DNA of 64,000 bases from a virus. This document shows, one piece after another, positions 50,630 to 60,104 of the stretch. The first letter of the stretch is position 1; every line of letters starts with the position of its first letter. The notes beneath the pieces are model-generated. The model had not been told where the DNA came from and ran no database searches. It was given only the letters and a program-made list of their open reading frames with translations. The stretch is taken from positions 1 to 64,000 of the IMG/VR virus record IMGVR_UViG_3300032046_000015; one strand, given 5' to 3'. The translations under genes and the position numbers were made by a program.

Positions 50630-53600
50630 TTATATGGCCTTGCGCCATGAATACTGTCTCAATATTTCTACATGCGACCTGTCTTCTAATACCAGGCCAC
50701 CCCTCTCATGCTTAATATCAAACACTGCCACATTGCCCAACACTATCTGTTCTTTGAACTTTAGATAACTGCTGGCAAAGCAAACAGCAGTAAACACACG
50801 GTCAATTGTATCAATGCTAAAGAATGCCATGCCACGTCCATTCTTGTCAATTGTGTGTCGGGCATCTAGGATTAAGCCAGTCATTTCAAATATGTCGTGG
50901 CCTTTTTTCTTCACAGACTTATTGGTACCAACAGCCTTGGACACAGGATGCTCAATGAAATACTGTTCCCAAAATGTCATTGGCTCACCTGTTATTATCT
51001 TGTGTCTTAATATGTCAAGATTGACAACCATATGAGCCTTCAAACTTTTCCATGTACCATGAGTGGATGCGTGTACCCTTAACACAACAGGAGTGCCCAC
51101 GCCATCATCAATGACCTCTCTGAAAATTGGAAATGCATCTATATCCAACTTCACTCTGTTCCATACTCCTGTGGCATCTTCCACATTGAAGTTAGAGTAT
51201 CTAGCACCCCATCTCATCTTTAATCGCTCTTGTTCTGATGGCAATTCTTTGGCACTATAAAAATCACCCACGCAATTATATCTGACATCAATGATTTGTC
51301 CATTCAGATACACAGCACGATTGGTCTTGAATAAATCTGGGTCATCCATGCTAATGAACTTAACATGCTTGCCCAAGCCTTTCAACACATCTCCATATGC
51401 CTCCATTGGGTGTTTACCTAATGGCAATGGACTGACTTCAGCTGCCAGCAGAGCAAAATCTGTTTGGTTATAATCTGGTTCCATTTTACTCTTGGTCAAG
51501 CACTCCTCTATGGCTGTCCAATTGCCCTTGTTAGCCATGGCAAATATGTCCTGTTCGTGCTCCAAGAAATACTTGACATTGGGCAATAGATCAGATAGAG
51601 CACCAGCCTTTGACAGTGCCAATAGTGTTGTTCTCTTTACAAGCCGTCTGTCAACCTTCTGTAACATATCAACCAGTGAAGTATATGGTTGATATTTCAC
51701 AATCTCTTTGATTGAACTTTCACCGACACCTTTTATATCCAATAAACTACATCTAATTTGATTGCCCACAATCGTGAAATTCACTCCTGAATGGTTGGTA
51801 TCTGGCCCAAGCACATCTATTCCTTTTGCTCTTGTCTCTTTTATGAACCTTGTGACCTCTTGTCTGTCTGGTTCATTCTTCAACACTGCCCACATGAACT
51901 CCATAGGATAATGTACCTTCAAAAACATTGTCCAATAAGCAATCACCCCATAAGCGCATGAGTGAGACTTGTTGAATGCGTATGATCCAAAGAATGTAAT
52001 GCCGTCCATTAGTTTATTGGCTTCACCTTCATCCATACCTTTGGACACAGCCCCCACAACAAACCTGTCACGCTCTTTTCCAAGCTTCTCATCACCGTGT
52101 TTCTTTGCCACTAGTTTGCGCAATGAGTCTGCTGTCTCAGGTTCATAGCCAGACAACTCAATAAATATCCTTGTCAGTTGTTCTTGATATACTAACACAC
52201 CGTATGTCTCTTCACATATCTTATCATATATGGGATGGATTGGCTTGATCTTTGTTGGATCATTTTTCCGGTCAATGTAAACGTTTGCCAAGCCACTTCT
52301 CATTGTGCCAGGCCTGTTCAACGCTGTCAATGCTGCCACGTCAGCAAATTGCGTGAATGTTATTTCTTCACACGTCTTGTACATTGATGTAGTGTCAAAT
52401 TGGAAAATGCCAGCAAAATCTAAGTCAGTGAAACCTTGTAACACCTTGGGATCATCCAATGGCAATCGCTCCATATCTATGTCCAGATGGTGTCTATCCT
52501 TGATTGCTGTCAAGGTATCTTTAATGACAGTGAGTGTTCTTAATCCAAGCACATCCAACTTCAACAATCCCATGTCTTCACAACCCCAGAAATTTATTGC
52601 CGCAACCCTAACACGTCTGCCACCTTCATCCTTGGTCTCAATTGGCACAACGTCACATATCGGCACAGGCGATGTCAACACGCCAGCGGCATGTATTCCT
52701 GTCTGTCTGACTTGTCCTTCCAATTCCTTGACAATAGGTAACACATAAGGATAATGGTCATTGAATTTTCTACAAACATCAAATTCCTTGAAACTGTCCT
52801 CAATAGTTTGACTGGCACGCTCATCACCTGAACTCCTCTCTACAATACTGCTGGTGACTGCGTTCACTTCAGTTAGTGGCACATCTAACACACGGCACAC
52901 ATCCTTCAAACATAACTTACCTTTCATAGTAACAGCTGTTCCTATCTGGGAGACATTGCCTATGCCATATTTATCACACAAATGTTGTAATATAAGACCA
53001 CGCTTGCTGTCTTCAAAATCCATATCAATATCCGGCATATCTATTCTGGCTGGAGACATGAACCTTTCAAACAATAATCCATGTTCTATCGGATCAAGTG
53101 ACGTTATGCCCAATAAGTAACACACAAGTGAACCAGCACTGGAACCACGTCCAGGCCCAACCATGATTCCTTCTTGTCTTGCCCAACCAAATAACTCATG
53201 AACCAGAATAAAATATCCACTGAATTTCTGTCTCTTCATGGCAGCTAACTCAAGCAATAAACGTTCTGTGTACGTTTTTCTGTGCTGGACTGGATCAATG
53301 CCTAATTTGGCAGCCTTTTGCTCTATCTGATAATCCATATCACGCCACGGCCAACCGTCCAAGCATAATTGGTGTAGATACACATCGTGTGCTTCTGAGT
53401 CTGATGACGTTGTGTCCTTAATGTTCTGAGGTATGACTACAGGTGGAAGCAAACATTTGAACTTATCCATTACAACTTTGGCCTTACATTTCTCAGCAAT
53501 CTCCATAGTATTACACATAGCATCAGTAATATCTGAACCACTAATGTCATGCTTGGACAGACTTTCCACCATTTCCTTGGGTGTCTTGAACCAAAACTCT

Positions 53601-54397
53601 TGAGTGTCGAATTTGAATCTGTTCGGATTTGTCATCCTATCGTTTGTCTGGATACATAACAAAATTTCTTGATGTTGAGCATTCTCCTGGCGTATATAGT
53701 GGCAATCATTGGTGGCCACCATCTTAATGTTTAGAGCATGGGCAATCTTGACTAAATGCGGTGTCACTCTTAATTGATCTGGAAAAGTGTGAGGCATTAT
53801 CTCTATGTAAAAATCATCCCCAAAATTATCCTTCCACCACATGGCCTCATCGATGGCATCTATTGAATGGCCTTCCAAAATCAGAGATGGTATGTGCCCA
53901 GCTACACAAGCACTGGTAACAACAATTCCATCCTTATATTCCAACAGTGACTGTTTGTCTATCCTTGGCCTGTGATAGAATCCATCCACCCAAGCCTTGC
54001 TTGATAACCTGAACAGATTCTTTAATCCATCATTATTCTTGGCAAACGCACACAAATGCCACCGTGGCCTTATCCCCAAACGTTTTTCCACTTCAAATAT
54101 AGCGTGCTTTTGCTGTGCTTTTGCTGTCTCATCTATGATTTTGGCTTTCATGTCATCAGGCAAACTTTTAACCTTCATGTCAGAGGACATGTAAAACTCT
54201 ATGCCGTATATGGGTGTCATTCCTTCAATACTTTTACAGGTGATTGCCAGATCATAAAATGATCGCATTGAACCATGCTCTGTAACAGCAAAATGTTTGA
54301 GTCCTATTTCTTTGGCATATTGGACATACTTGGACACACTTCCGCAACCATCCAATAAGCTGTATTCTGTGTGCGTATGTAGGTGTACAAAATCCAT
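50630..54397 (-). CDS. dnaE: DNA polymerase III alpha subunit (DnaE-type replicase)
   Basis: 1255 residues, slightly longer than typical bacterial DnaE. The N-terminal PHP domain opens FVHLHTHTEYSLLDG and has ATNDCHYI near residue 228. The palm has GPGRGSSAGSL (414-424) and catalytic PDIDMDF (D456, D458), and a third acid in LDVLGLRTL. The finger region shows SYAFNKSHSCAYGVIAYWT. An OB fold near the C-terminus includes a long variable part. It is the phage replicase. No sliding clamp or loader genes are visible in this window, so it may use host ones or others encoded outside. Confidence 0.95.
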   Translation of the reverse strand: MDFVHLHTHTEYSLLDGCGSVSKYVQYAKEIGLKHFAVTEHGSMRSFYDLAITCKSIEGMTPIYGIEFYMSSDMKVKSLPDDMKAKIIDETAKAQQKHAIFEVEKRLGIRPRWHLCAFAKNNDGLKNLFRLSSKAWVDGFYHRPRIDKQSLLEYKDGIVVTSACVAGHIPSLILEGHSIDAIDEAMWWKDNFGDDFYIEIMPHTFPDQLRVTPHLVKIAHALNIKMVATNDCHYIRQENAQHQEILLCIQTNDRMTNPNRFKFDTQEFWFKTPKEMVESLSKHDISGSDITDAMCNTMEIAEKCKAKVVMDKFKCLLPPVVIPQNIKDTTSSDSEAHDVYLHQLCLDGWPWRDMDYQIEQKAAKLGIDPVQHRKTYTERLLLELAAMKRQKFSGYFILVHELFGWARQEGIMVGPGRGSSAGSLVCYLLGITSLDPIEHGLLFERFMSPARIDMPDIDMDFEDSKRGLILQHLCDKYGIGNVSQIGTAVTMKGKLCLKDVCRVLDVPLTEVNAVTSSIVERSSGDERASQTIEDSFKEFDVCRKFNDHYPYVLPIVKELEGQVRQTGIHAAGVLTSPVPICDVVPIETKDEGGRRVRVAAINFWGCEDMGLLKLDVLGLRTLTVIKDTLTAIKDRHHLDIDMERLPLDDPKVLQGFTDLDFAGIFQFDTTSMYKTCEEITFTQFADVAALTALNRPGTMRSGLANVYIDRKNDPTKIKPIHPIYDKICEETYGVLVYQEQLTRIFIELSGYEPETADSLRKLVAKKHGDEKLGKERDRFVVGAVSKGMDEGEANKLMDGITFFGSYAFNKSHSCAYGVIAYWTMFLKVHYPMEFMWAVLKNEPDRQEVTRFIKETRAKGIDVLGPDTNHSGVNFTIVGNQIRCSLLDIKGVGESSIKEIVKYQPYTSLVDMLQKVDRRLVKRTTLLALSKAGALSDLLPNVKYFLEHEQDIFAMANKGNWTAIEECLTKSKMEPDYNQTDFALLAAEVSPLPLGKHPMEAYGDVLKGLGKHVKFISMDDPDLFKTNRAVYLNGQIIDVRYNCVGDFYSAKELPSEQERLKMRWGARYSNFNVEDATGVWNRVKLDIDAFPIFREVIDDGVGTPVVLRVHASTHGTWKSLKAHMVVNLDILRHKIITGEPMTFWEQYFIEHPVSKAVGTNKSVKKKGHDIFEMTGLILDARHTIDKNGRGMAFFSIDTIDRVFTAVCFASSYLKFKEQIVLGNVAVFDIKHERGGLVLEDRSHVEILRQYSWRKAI

Positions 54398-54412
54398 ATC
54401 AATCCTTATGTG

Positions 54413-55519
54413 TTAGAATGGTGGTGGAATATAGTTGTTGGCACTCTTCAATAATGATAGTTGGTGACTAACAACCCGCTTCAAGTATTCAGGCAGACTG
54501 GTAGTCAACATCCAGTCCATATATTGCTTGCCTCTATCTGACTTCACTATTTCAGATAATTTTTGACCTTTGAATTTTCCAAATTCCAAACGGGCATCCT
54601 TGCCGTCAGGATCAATGATGAAATTACTTTTGGCAGCTAACTTATCTGCTGCCACACGTGTATCAGTTTTGATTTTGTTTGCTGCTTGAGCAAATGTTCC
54701 TTTTGATTGCTTTTCACTCCTCTCATATACCCATATATCTACACAACCAGTTTGGAGTGAAGCCATTATTCTGATGGCTATCTTTTGGTTGCTCATATCA
54801 TAACACTTGGATACTTCCTGTAATACCACACCAAGAACATCTACATTTCTGTGGTGTAATAACACATCTTTATCAAGTCCAACTATTTTCTTCAAAGGCA
54901 TTCCAACAGATTTGCCAAATTCGTACACAAGCGGTTGGAATGATACATCATAAACATCTCTGGCCGCATCAAATTCAAATTTGATTTCACCATTCGCTAT
55001 TTGCGCTGTAGTGAACCCATGCGACATGATCTGTTCAACGATTATAGTCTCAAGATCATTCCTTGATTGTACAACTACCAGATTGGTAATAGTAAAGAAC
55101 ACAGGTTCAGCGGCCATGATTCTGTCCTTGACCTCTCCTCTGTGTTCAGGTTCAACATCAGGCGGCATGTTTACATATTCTCTTTTGAAGTCTATCCTTG
55201 CCGGATCAATGCCAAGATATTTTCCATCTCCAACGTACACACCATCATGATCTGCTGTAGGAGTTGTGTTGATTGGCTGGTTTGGTTCTTTGTGTGTTTC
55301 TTCAACAGGTATCTTGGACTTGTCTATCTGAAAGGATAGTCCGCACTCAGTACAGGTATAATTGGTGCTGCCCACTGAGCCATACACCCTTTGCATTGTT
55401 GCTCCACAAGCTGGACACTTGAAACGGTTTGAGTTGATCCATTCCACTTCCAGTTTATTGCCCTTCTTGACCAGACCTTCTAATTGCCATCGCTTTCTGG
55501 CTGATTCCAAGCTCACCAT
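54413..55519 (-). CDS. Zinc-ribbon protein with DUF3820-like C-terminus
   Basis: 368 residues from MVSLESARKRWQLEGLVKKG (ATG with AAGGA; a TTG seven codons earlier is less likely). A zinc ribbon FKCPACGATM ... YTCTECGLSF lies near residues 33-62. The last 60 residues (ARLEFGKFKGQKLSEIVKSD) resemble DUF3820. The middle is an alpha/beta region with RSEKQSKGTFAQAANKIKTD. Directly downstream of the kinase, upstream of dnaE. A nucleic-acid role is likely; specific function unknown. Confidence 0.55.
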   Translation of the reverse strand: MVSLESARKRWQLEGLVKKGNKLEVEWINSNRFKCPACGATMQRVYGSVGSTNYTCTECGLSFQIDKSKIPVEETHKEPNQPINTTPTADHDGVYVGDGKYLGIDPARIDFKREYVNMPPDVEPEHRGEVKDRIMAAEPVFFTITNLVVVQSRNDLETIIVEQIMSHGFTTAQIANGEIKFEFDAARDVYDVSFQPLVYEFGKSVGMPLKKIVGLDKDVLLHHRNVDVLGVVLQEVSKCYDMSNQKIAIRIMASLQTGCVDIWVYERSEKQSKGTFAQAANKIKTDTRVAADKLAAKSNFIIDPDGKDARLEFGKFKGQKLSEIVKSDRGKQYMDWMLTTSLPEYLKRVVSHQLSLLKSANNYIPPPF

Positions 55520-56076
55520 GTCCAATTCCTTTTGATCCAATGAAATACCTGCTTAAAGGTATCATCCTTGGTCGTGTGTGTAGTATCTATTCTCATTTTT
55601 GGAAATTGTATCCTTGTAAATATCTTATGTCCAAGCCTGGTCATCTTGTTATATTGTTGTAAATTGATTGGAATTGTTCCGTTGATTCTATCCTTGGCAG
55701 CTTGATATTCGCATTCCATCCATATTATCACAGCTTTTGCCTGTAACATATTAGAATGCCATAAATTAAACAGAAAATTCCAATCACATTTCAAATCCTG
55801 TATTGTACCATACATAATTCCAGATGGCAATGACCTGTCCAGTATAACATCGGTTGGAGCCATTCTCAAGAAATCACTAGCATACACATCTTCATGAAAA
55901 GTATTGATAGCAATTCCATTGGCTTGTAATTGTACAGGATCAACACAAAATTCTTTGCTCTGATCAGGTGATACTCTGAAAGCCTTGTAGATAGGAACAC
56001 ACAACTCTTGCGACAGTCTCAAGGCAACATGAGACTTACCAGCGCCATTCAAACCTTCCAGAATAATAACAGGCAT
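55513..56076 (-). CDS. P-loop nucleotide/nucleoside kinase
   Basis: 187 residues from MPVIILEGLNGAGKS; P-loop GLNGAGKS (8-15). The layout, with DVILDRSLPSGIMYG (DR motif) and VIIWMECEYQAAKDRI, is that of thymidylate/dNMP kinases. Phages with hypermodified thymine encode related P-loop kinases that phosphorylate 5-hydroxymethyl-uracil in DNA, and its place next to a PLP enzyme makes that worth testing. Start overlaps the aminotransferase stop. Confidence 0.7.
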   Translation of the reverse strand: MPVIILEGLNGAGKSHVALRLSQELCVPIYKAFRVSPDQSKEFCVDPVQLQANGIAINTFHEDVYASDFLRMAPTDVILDRSLPSGIMYGTIQDLKCDWNFLFNLWHSNMLQAKAVIIWMECEYQAAKDRINGTIPINLQQYNKMTRLGHKIFTRIQFPKMRIDTTHTTKDDTFKQVFHWIKRNWTW

Positions 56077-57266
56077 CACACCCTCATTGTCTCTGCCACA
56101 GCTTCTTTGAACCTTATTAAGCCTGTGTTAATACTTGACAAATCAACATCCAGGTGAGGATAGACACGCATGCGTGTTGATCTAAAACATCCGCATATGA
56201 GTCCATGACGCATAGCCACCTCACCAAATTTCTTAGCATCCAAACCTGGTGTGTCTAGGCACAGCATCAGACCAGTCCACCTGACCTCTCCTAAAACACC
56301 CTTGAACTCTCCTCTTGATAATTGCTCAAACTCTGCCGCCAAATAATCGCCCAACAAATTGATGCGTGTGAAAACATTTGGTTCAGACAACTCATCCAGT
56401 ACCTTGTGTGCTAGTAAACATGCTATGTTGTTACCACCAAATGTACTGAATTGGCTGCCAGGAGTAAGCACACAGAATGGTTCTATGGCTAGTGTGGCAC
56501 CTATGGGTAATCCTGCGGCCAGTCCTTTAGCAAAGCACATGATATCAGGTTGGACACCATATAAATGTGCCGCTGACCAATCGCCACAACGTCCATGTCC
56601 TGATTGAACTTCATCAAATATCAATGGAATGTTGTGTTTAGCACACATATACCTGATGTGCTTCAACTCCTGTACATCTGGCAAACGCACATCGCTGTTG
56701 TCGTATATGGGGGTGATCATGACTGCTTGAGCATTGTAAAACTCAATATCATTCACTGTGTCGAATGCCATGAATCCAGACAACTCAGGAGCAAAACCAT
56801 TGTGGTGATATGGTGTAATTTCTTGGTTGATTGATGCTGACAAGGCACCATATGTTCTGCCATGAAATGAATTCTTGCGCACCCATATCGTATCACGGCC
56901 AGGTGATCCTTTATCATGATTGTATTTTCTGGCTAGTTTTATGGCAGTCTCAACAGCCCCAGTCCCATCATTGCTGAAAAATACTTGGTCCATCTTGTGT
57001 ATGTTACACAAACGTTCAGCCAATGTCTCTCTTGGTTCAGAATAGAACACGTGGGGTATGTGTACAGGTGGTTGTTTGGTTGCCATGATATCGCACAACC
57101 ACTGAGTAGCCTTGCTAAAACTATTGACGCCTGTGTCGCAATACCAGTCAATCACGTTGTTGTATGTTACGTTTGTGACCATATCGTGCGCCACAGTTTT
57201 TGGATTGCGTGATATTATCTCAAAAGGATAATGGACAACTGTGTCCATGATTCTACTTGGTTTCAT
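56076..57266 (-). CDS. Class III PLP-dependent aminotransferase
   Basis: 396 residues. Signature positions of the acetylornithine/GABA aminotransferase class are all present: FFSNDGTGAVETAIKLAR (96-113, phosphate binding), NSFHGRTYGALS (132-143), LIFDEVQSGHGRCG (D218 to the PLP nitrogen), CFAKGLAAGLPIGA (K247, Schiff base), and FSTFGGN. This is a full enzyme, and it is unusual for a phage. In a nucleotide operon it may transfer or remove amino groups on a modified base or amino-acid adduct. The substrate is not predictable from sequence. Confidence 0.85.
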   Translation of the reverse strand: MKPSRIMDTVVHYPFEIISRNPKTVAHDMVTNVTYNNVIDWYCDTGVNSFSKATQWLCDIMATKQPPVHIPHVFYSEPRETLAERLCNIHKMDQVFFSNDGTGAVETAIKLARKYNHDKGSPGRDTIWVRKNSFHGRTYGALSASINQEITPYHHNGFAPELSGFMAFDTVNDIEFYNAQAVMITPIYDNSDVRLPDVQELKHIRYMCAKHNIPLIFDEVQSGHGRCGDWSAAHLYGVQPDIMCFAKGLAAGLPIGATLAIEPFCVLTPGSQFSTFGGNNIACLLAHKVLDELSEPNVFTRINLLGDYLAAEFEQLSRGEFKGVLGEVRWTGLMLCLDTPGLDAKKFGEVAMRHGLICGCFRSTRMRVYPHLDVDLSSINTGLIRFKEAVAETMRV

Positions 57267-58212
57267 TGTTGTTTATCCTCTTGCCTGTCCATACATCCCT
57301 GCCCCAGAATGATTGATAATCTTCATGGCGTTGAGTTGTGAAACTCCTATATGTTTCAACTGGTGGACGTTGTTGATACAGTTCATAATGTTGGAACAAT
57401 GGGCACATTGGCATGTTGTCCTCTCCTGATACACGCCTTTCATTCTCATGAATGAAGTGACAACCGTTATATGTGTCACCTTCCATACATGGTGGACTTG
57501 CCATTTCATAAAACACTGGATGGACTTTGGTGGCCGTTTCAGACACAATTCCTTGGATGATTGGCCCCCACAATCCCAACTGCAGTATCCAACATGATCT
57601 CTTGCCGATTATGTGGAGCATGCTGTTGATGTTCATCGTCCATGATATTCTGTGTTGCGCTCCAAGTGGCATCAAATCACGGGCATCTTCCATTGGCACT
57701 CCAGCATCAACCAAATCCTTGTACAGCTTTTGAATCTCTCTCATAGCAATGTGGTATGCGTTGTGTAGGATTGGGTTGCTATGTTGAAGTGCTTTGATTG
57801 TGTCGGCAACACGATATGCGCCATCATCAGCAAAGTGTTCCATGGATAGTATCCGCATAGATTGACTCCACCAGCTTGAATCTGCTTGGTTGGGCACTAT
57901 GTCCATTCCTATCCTATCATCATGTTTGTGGCCTATTCTGTGTCTGACTGCTTGTTCACGCCAGCTAACACTCACCCCTTCCATCATGAATGTGAAATAT
58001 ATGGATTCACTGACAGGTATCTTTTGCGCCACCACTTTTCTGAATAAGTCAATCAACCCACCGCTGCCCATGTGATCGTCAGGATCACGTGCGCCTTGAG
58101 CAACTTGCTCAGGAGTGATCAACTGGTTGTTGGTTTTGCTTGCCCACCATATGCTGTATAAGGTTTCAAGCGGCAACCTTGTCCATGATATTAGTGTCAC
58201 TTTTGGTTCCAT
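57253..58212 (-). CDS. ThyX-like flavin-dependent thymidylate synthase
   Basis: 319 residues. AVRHRIGHKHDDRIGM at about 89-104 matches the ThyX RHRxxS region, but the serine is replaced (RHRIGHK). The C-terminal block ARDLMPLGAQHRISWTMNIN (177-196), then HIIGKR, is the standard ThyX substrate/FAD motif. It is longer than usual (about 220-270) with a Cys-rich C-terminal extension (CMEGDTYNGCHF, CPLFQHY). It either makes dTMP or a 5-substituted dUMP; the altered signature allows a changed reaction. Overlaps the aminotransferase by 14 nt. Confidence 0.75.
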   Translation of the reverse strand: MEPKVTLISWTRLPLETLYSIWWASKTNNQLITPEQVAQGARDPDDHMGSGGLIDLFRKVVAQKIPVSESIYFTFMMEGVSVSWREQAVRHRIGHKHDDRIGMDIVPNQADSSWWSQSMRILSMEHFADDGAYRVADTIKALQHSNPILHNAYHIAMREIQKLYKDLVDAGVPMEDARDLMPLGAQHRISWTMNINSMLHIIGKRSCWILQLGLWGPIIQGIVSETATKVHPVFYEMASPPCMEGDTYNGCHFIHENERRVSGEDNMPMCPLFQHYELYQQRPPVETYRSFTTQRHEDYQSFWGRDVWTGKRINNNETK

Positions 58213-58225
58213 AGATTTTTGCGCC

Positions 58226-59119
58226 TCACTTTTCTTGTTTATTTATTGGCAGCAATTGTGCTATTGCTTTTAACACAGCTGGCCAATTATGTACAATCAC
58301 TACTTTGCCCATAAAAGGCTCAAAGGAATGGATGTTGGATTCACTACCATTGTACCATACCACACCCAAACCCATCTTGCTCAAATCATGAACATGCTTG
58401 AAGGAATTTTCAACCACGCACACTCTATCTAGCTTCAATCTGGACAATGCCTCACACTTGTCCCTCTCCCATAAAATGAAATCAACAACTATATTGTGTT
58501 GCTTCAACCACGTCAGTGTGTCTGTATATATTGTGTTAATTAAGTGTGCTGGTCTGGCTGTTAGTATCCCAACCTGATATCCCAATTCTCTTAAATGCTG
58601 TATTCCGTTGACAGCGCCATCAATAGTAGGCAACAAGCCATAACCACCTACCATCCTAAAGTCATGTTTGGCATCCTCATGATCTTTATGAGTGGGGTTG
58701 TCTATCCTTCTGGCTTGTAGCCACTGCGCTTCATAGGCAGCAAATCCGGTGGCATAATCAGCCACTACATCATCCATGTCTAGCACAATTATCTTATGTG
58801 GGCTTGTTATATCGGATAACCACCTGACGTCAACCAAATCAGACTTGGCATAAAATGCTTCAGCAAACTCCTCTGGTTCTATGCCTAAGCAAATCATTAA
58901 AGCCAGCAGGTGCTTGTAAACGTCCACGCACTCTATCAAAGCCTGTCTCCTATCTGCTTGGTTGTCCCGCACATTCTGTTTCAACAACCCCAAAGCCTTC
59001 TTGATCTCCACTGCCTCTTCATGCAATCCGTGTATGTGCTCCAAGAGTGCTTGAGATAAATCTACAACAGGCCAGTGTCGTTGTTGAATTTTCTGACGTT
59101 CCCACATTTCTTTAAGCAT
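58226..59119 (-). CDS. MazG/dUTPase-like domain fused to HAD nucleotidase
   Basis: 297 residues; ATG with GGAG 5 nt upstream. Residues 1-100 are an all-alpha NTP pyrophosphatase-like part (LHEEAVEIKKALG with acidic ligands; ECVDVYKHLLALMICLGIEP). Residues 108-290 are a HAD phosphatase: KIIVLDMDDVVADYATGF (D114, D116), GILTARPAHL, and the final VENSFKHVHDLSKMGLGVVW. A fusion of NTP hydrolysis and dNMP dephosphorylation would remove an unwanted dNTP, for example the unmodified form in a base-replacement pathway. The start lies inside the upstream gene (58-nt overlap). Confidence 0.7.
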   Translation of the reverse strand: MLKEMWERQKIQQRHWPVVDLSQALLEHIHGLHEEAVEIKKALGLLKQNVRDNQADRRQALIECVDVYKHLLALMICLGIEPEEFAEAFYAKSDLVDVRWLSDITSPHKIIVLDMDDVVADYATGFAAYEAQWLQARRIDNPTHKDHEDAKHDFRMVGGYGLLPTIDGAVNGIQHLRELGYQVGILTARPAHLINTIYTDTLTWLKQHNIVVDFILWERDKCEALSRLKLDRVCVVENSFKHVHDLSKMGLGVVWYNGSESNIHSFEPFMGKVVIVHNWPAVLKAIAQLLPINKQEK

Positions 59120-60087
59120 ACATGCTCCACAAAGTCAGATAGTTTGTCCATGATCTTGTCGACAGTTTCACGTGGATTCCAGGAAGCAAATCTGCCCACT
59201 GGTAACACATTAATAGGATAGTTCAATTTTTCAGTCAATGGATATATGTGTCCAGGCAATGTTGCTCTGACACGTCCCAATCTAGCATCCTTGATTGTTT
59301 TTTGGATGATTGTTATAGCCTTAATCCAATCTGGTTCTGTCACTCCAGTGATCTCAGCCATCCATACTTTCTGTTCGCAATCGCTGGTTGATATGCGATG
59401 TGGTCCACCATTCTCAGGAAAATACACATACTTATAGCGCCAGAACATTCTGGAGTGTGTGTGTGTATCTGCTATGTGTACTTTATTACACATAGTGTTA
59501 GGCATATGCCAAGCTGCCACTCTCCTAAACAACCAAAGTGGCAAACTGGTCACTACATAATCGAATGTGTCCACTGTATCATCATCCATATCTATGGACA
59601 CTCCTGTTTGTATCAAACTGAGTTCAACAACTTTGGCTAAATGAATGTTGATGTTTTTTCTGGCACGCTGTACAAAAGTATTAAAATCAATATCAATAAT
59701 TTTTTCCTGCCCTGAGGCAGCATTCATACAAGTATTTGCGTATCCATCCATGGTTCCTCTTGTTTTCAAAAAATGAGCTTGCTGAATCTTTTCTGTTACC
59801 TCACTCAATGGAATGATGTGCTCCTTCCACCATACTGCCCCTTCCACTTCATCAACAAAAAAAGGCACCTTCAATTGAGCCAAAAGTTGCTCCAATTGAG
59901 GGTGCCATTTCAATAATTTCAATCCACCTGATTGCCATGAACCGCCAATCTCTTCTGATATCAGCGTCACATCCAATCCTTGGTTGACTAAATAGTTTGC
60001 TGAAACAAGCCCAAGAATGCCACCACCTAACACAGCGACCTTGGCTGTGTTAGATGGTGTAGTTTGTGTGCGAGTATAGTGTATCAT
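59062..60087 (-). CDS. FAD-dependent oxidoreductase (amine-oxidase fold)
   Basis: 341 residues from MIHYTRTQTTPSNTAKVAVL; a TTG ten codons upstream lies in a hairpin and is rejected. Dinucleotide-binding GGGILGLVSAN (21-31) and VTLISEEIGGSWQSGG match the N-terminus of FAD amine-oxidase/protoporphyrinogen-oxidase-like proteins. A second FAD-contact-like block is DTFDYVVTSLPLWLFRRV. In thymine-hypermodifying phages a flavin enzyme processes amino-acid adducts on DNA; this protein starts the operon that also contains a PLP enzyme. Substrate unknown. Confidence 0.7.
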   Translation of the reverse strand: MIHYTRTQTTPSNTAKVAVLGGGILGLVSANYLVNQGLDVTLISEEIGGSWQSGGLKLLKWHPQLEQLLAQLKVPFFVDEVEGAVWWKEHIIPLSEVTEKIQQAHFLKTRGTMDGYANTCMNAASGQEKIIDIDFNTFVQRARKNINIHLAKVVELSLIQTGVSIDMDDDTVDTFDYVVTSLPLWLFRRVAAWHMPNTMCNKVHIADTHTHSRMFWRYKYVYFPENGGPHRISTSDCEQKVWMAEITGVTEPDWIKAITIIQKTIKDARLGRVRATLPGHIYPLTEKLNYPINVLPVGRFASWNPRETVDKIMDKLSDFVEHVCLKKCGNVRKFNNDTGLL

Positions 60088-60104
60088 CTGTGTTAGGATT
60101 ATAT

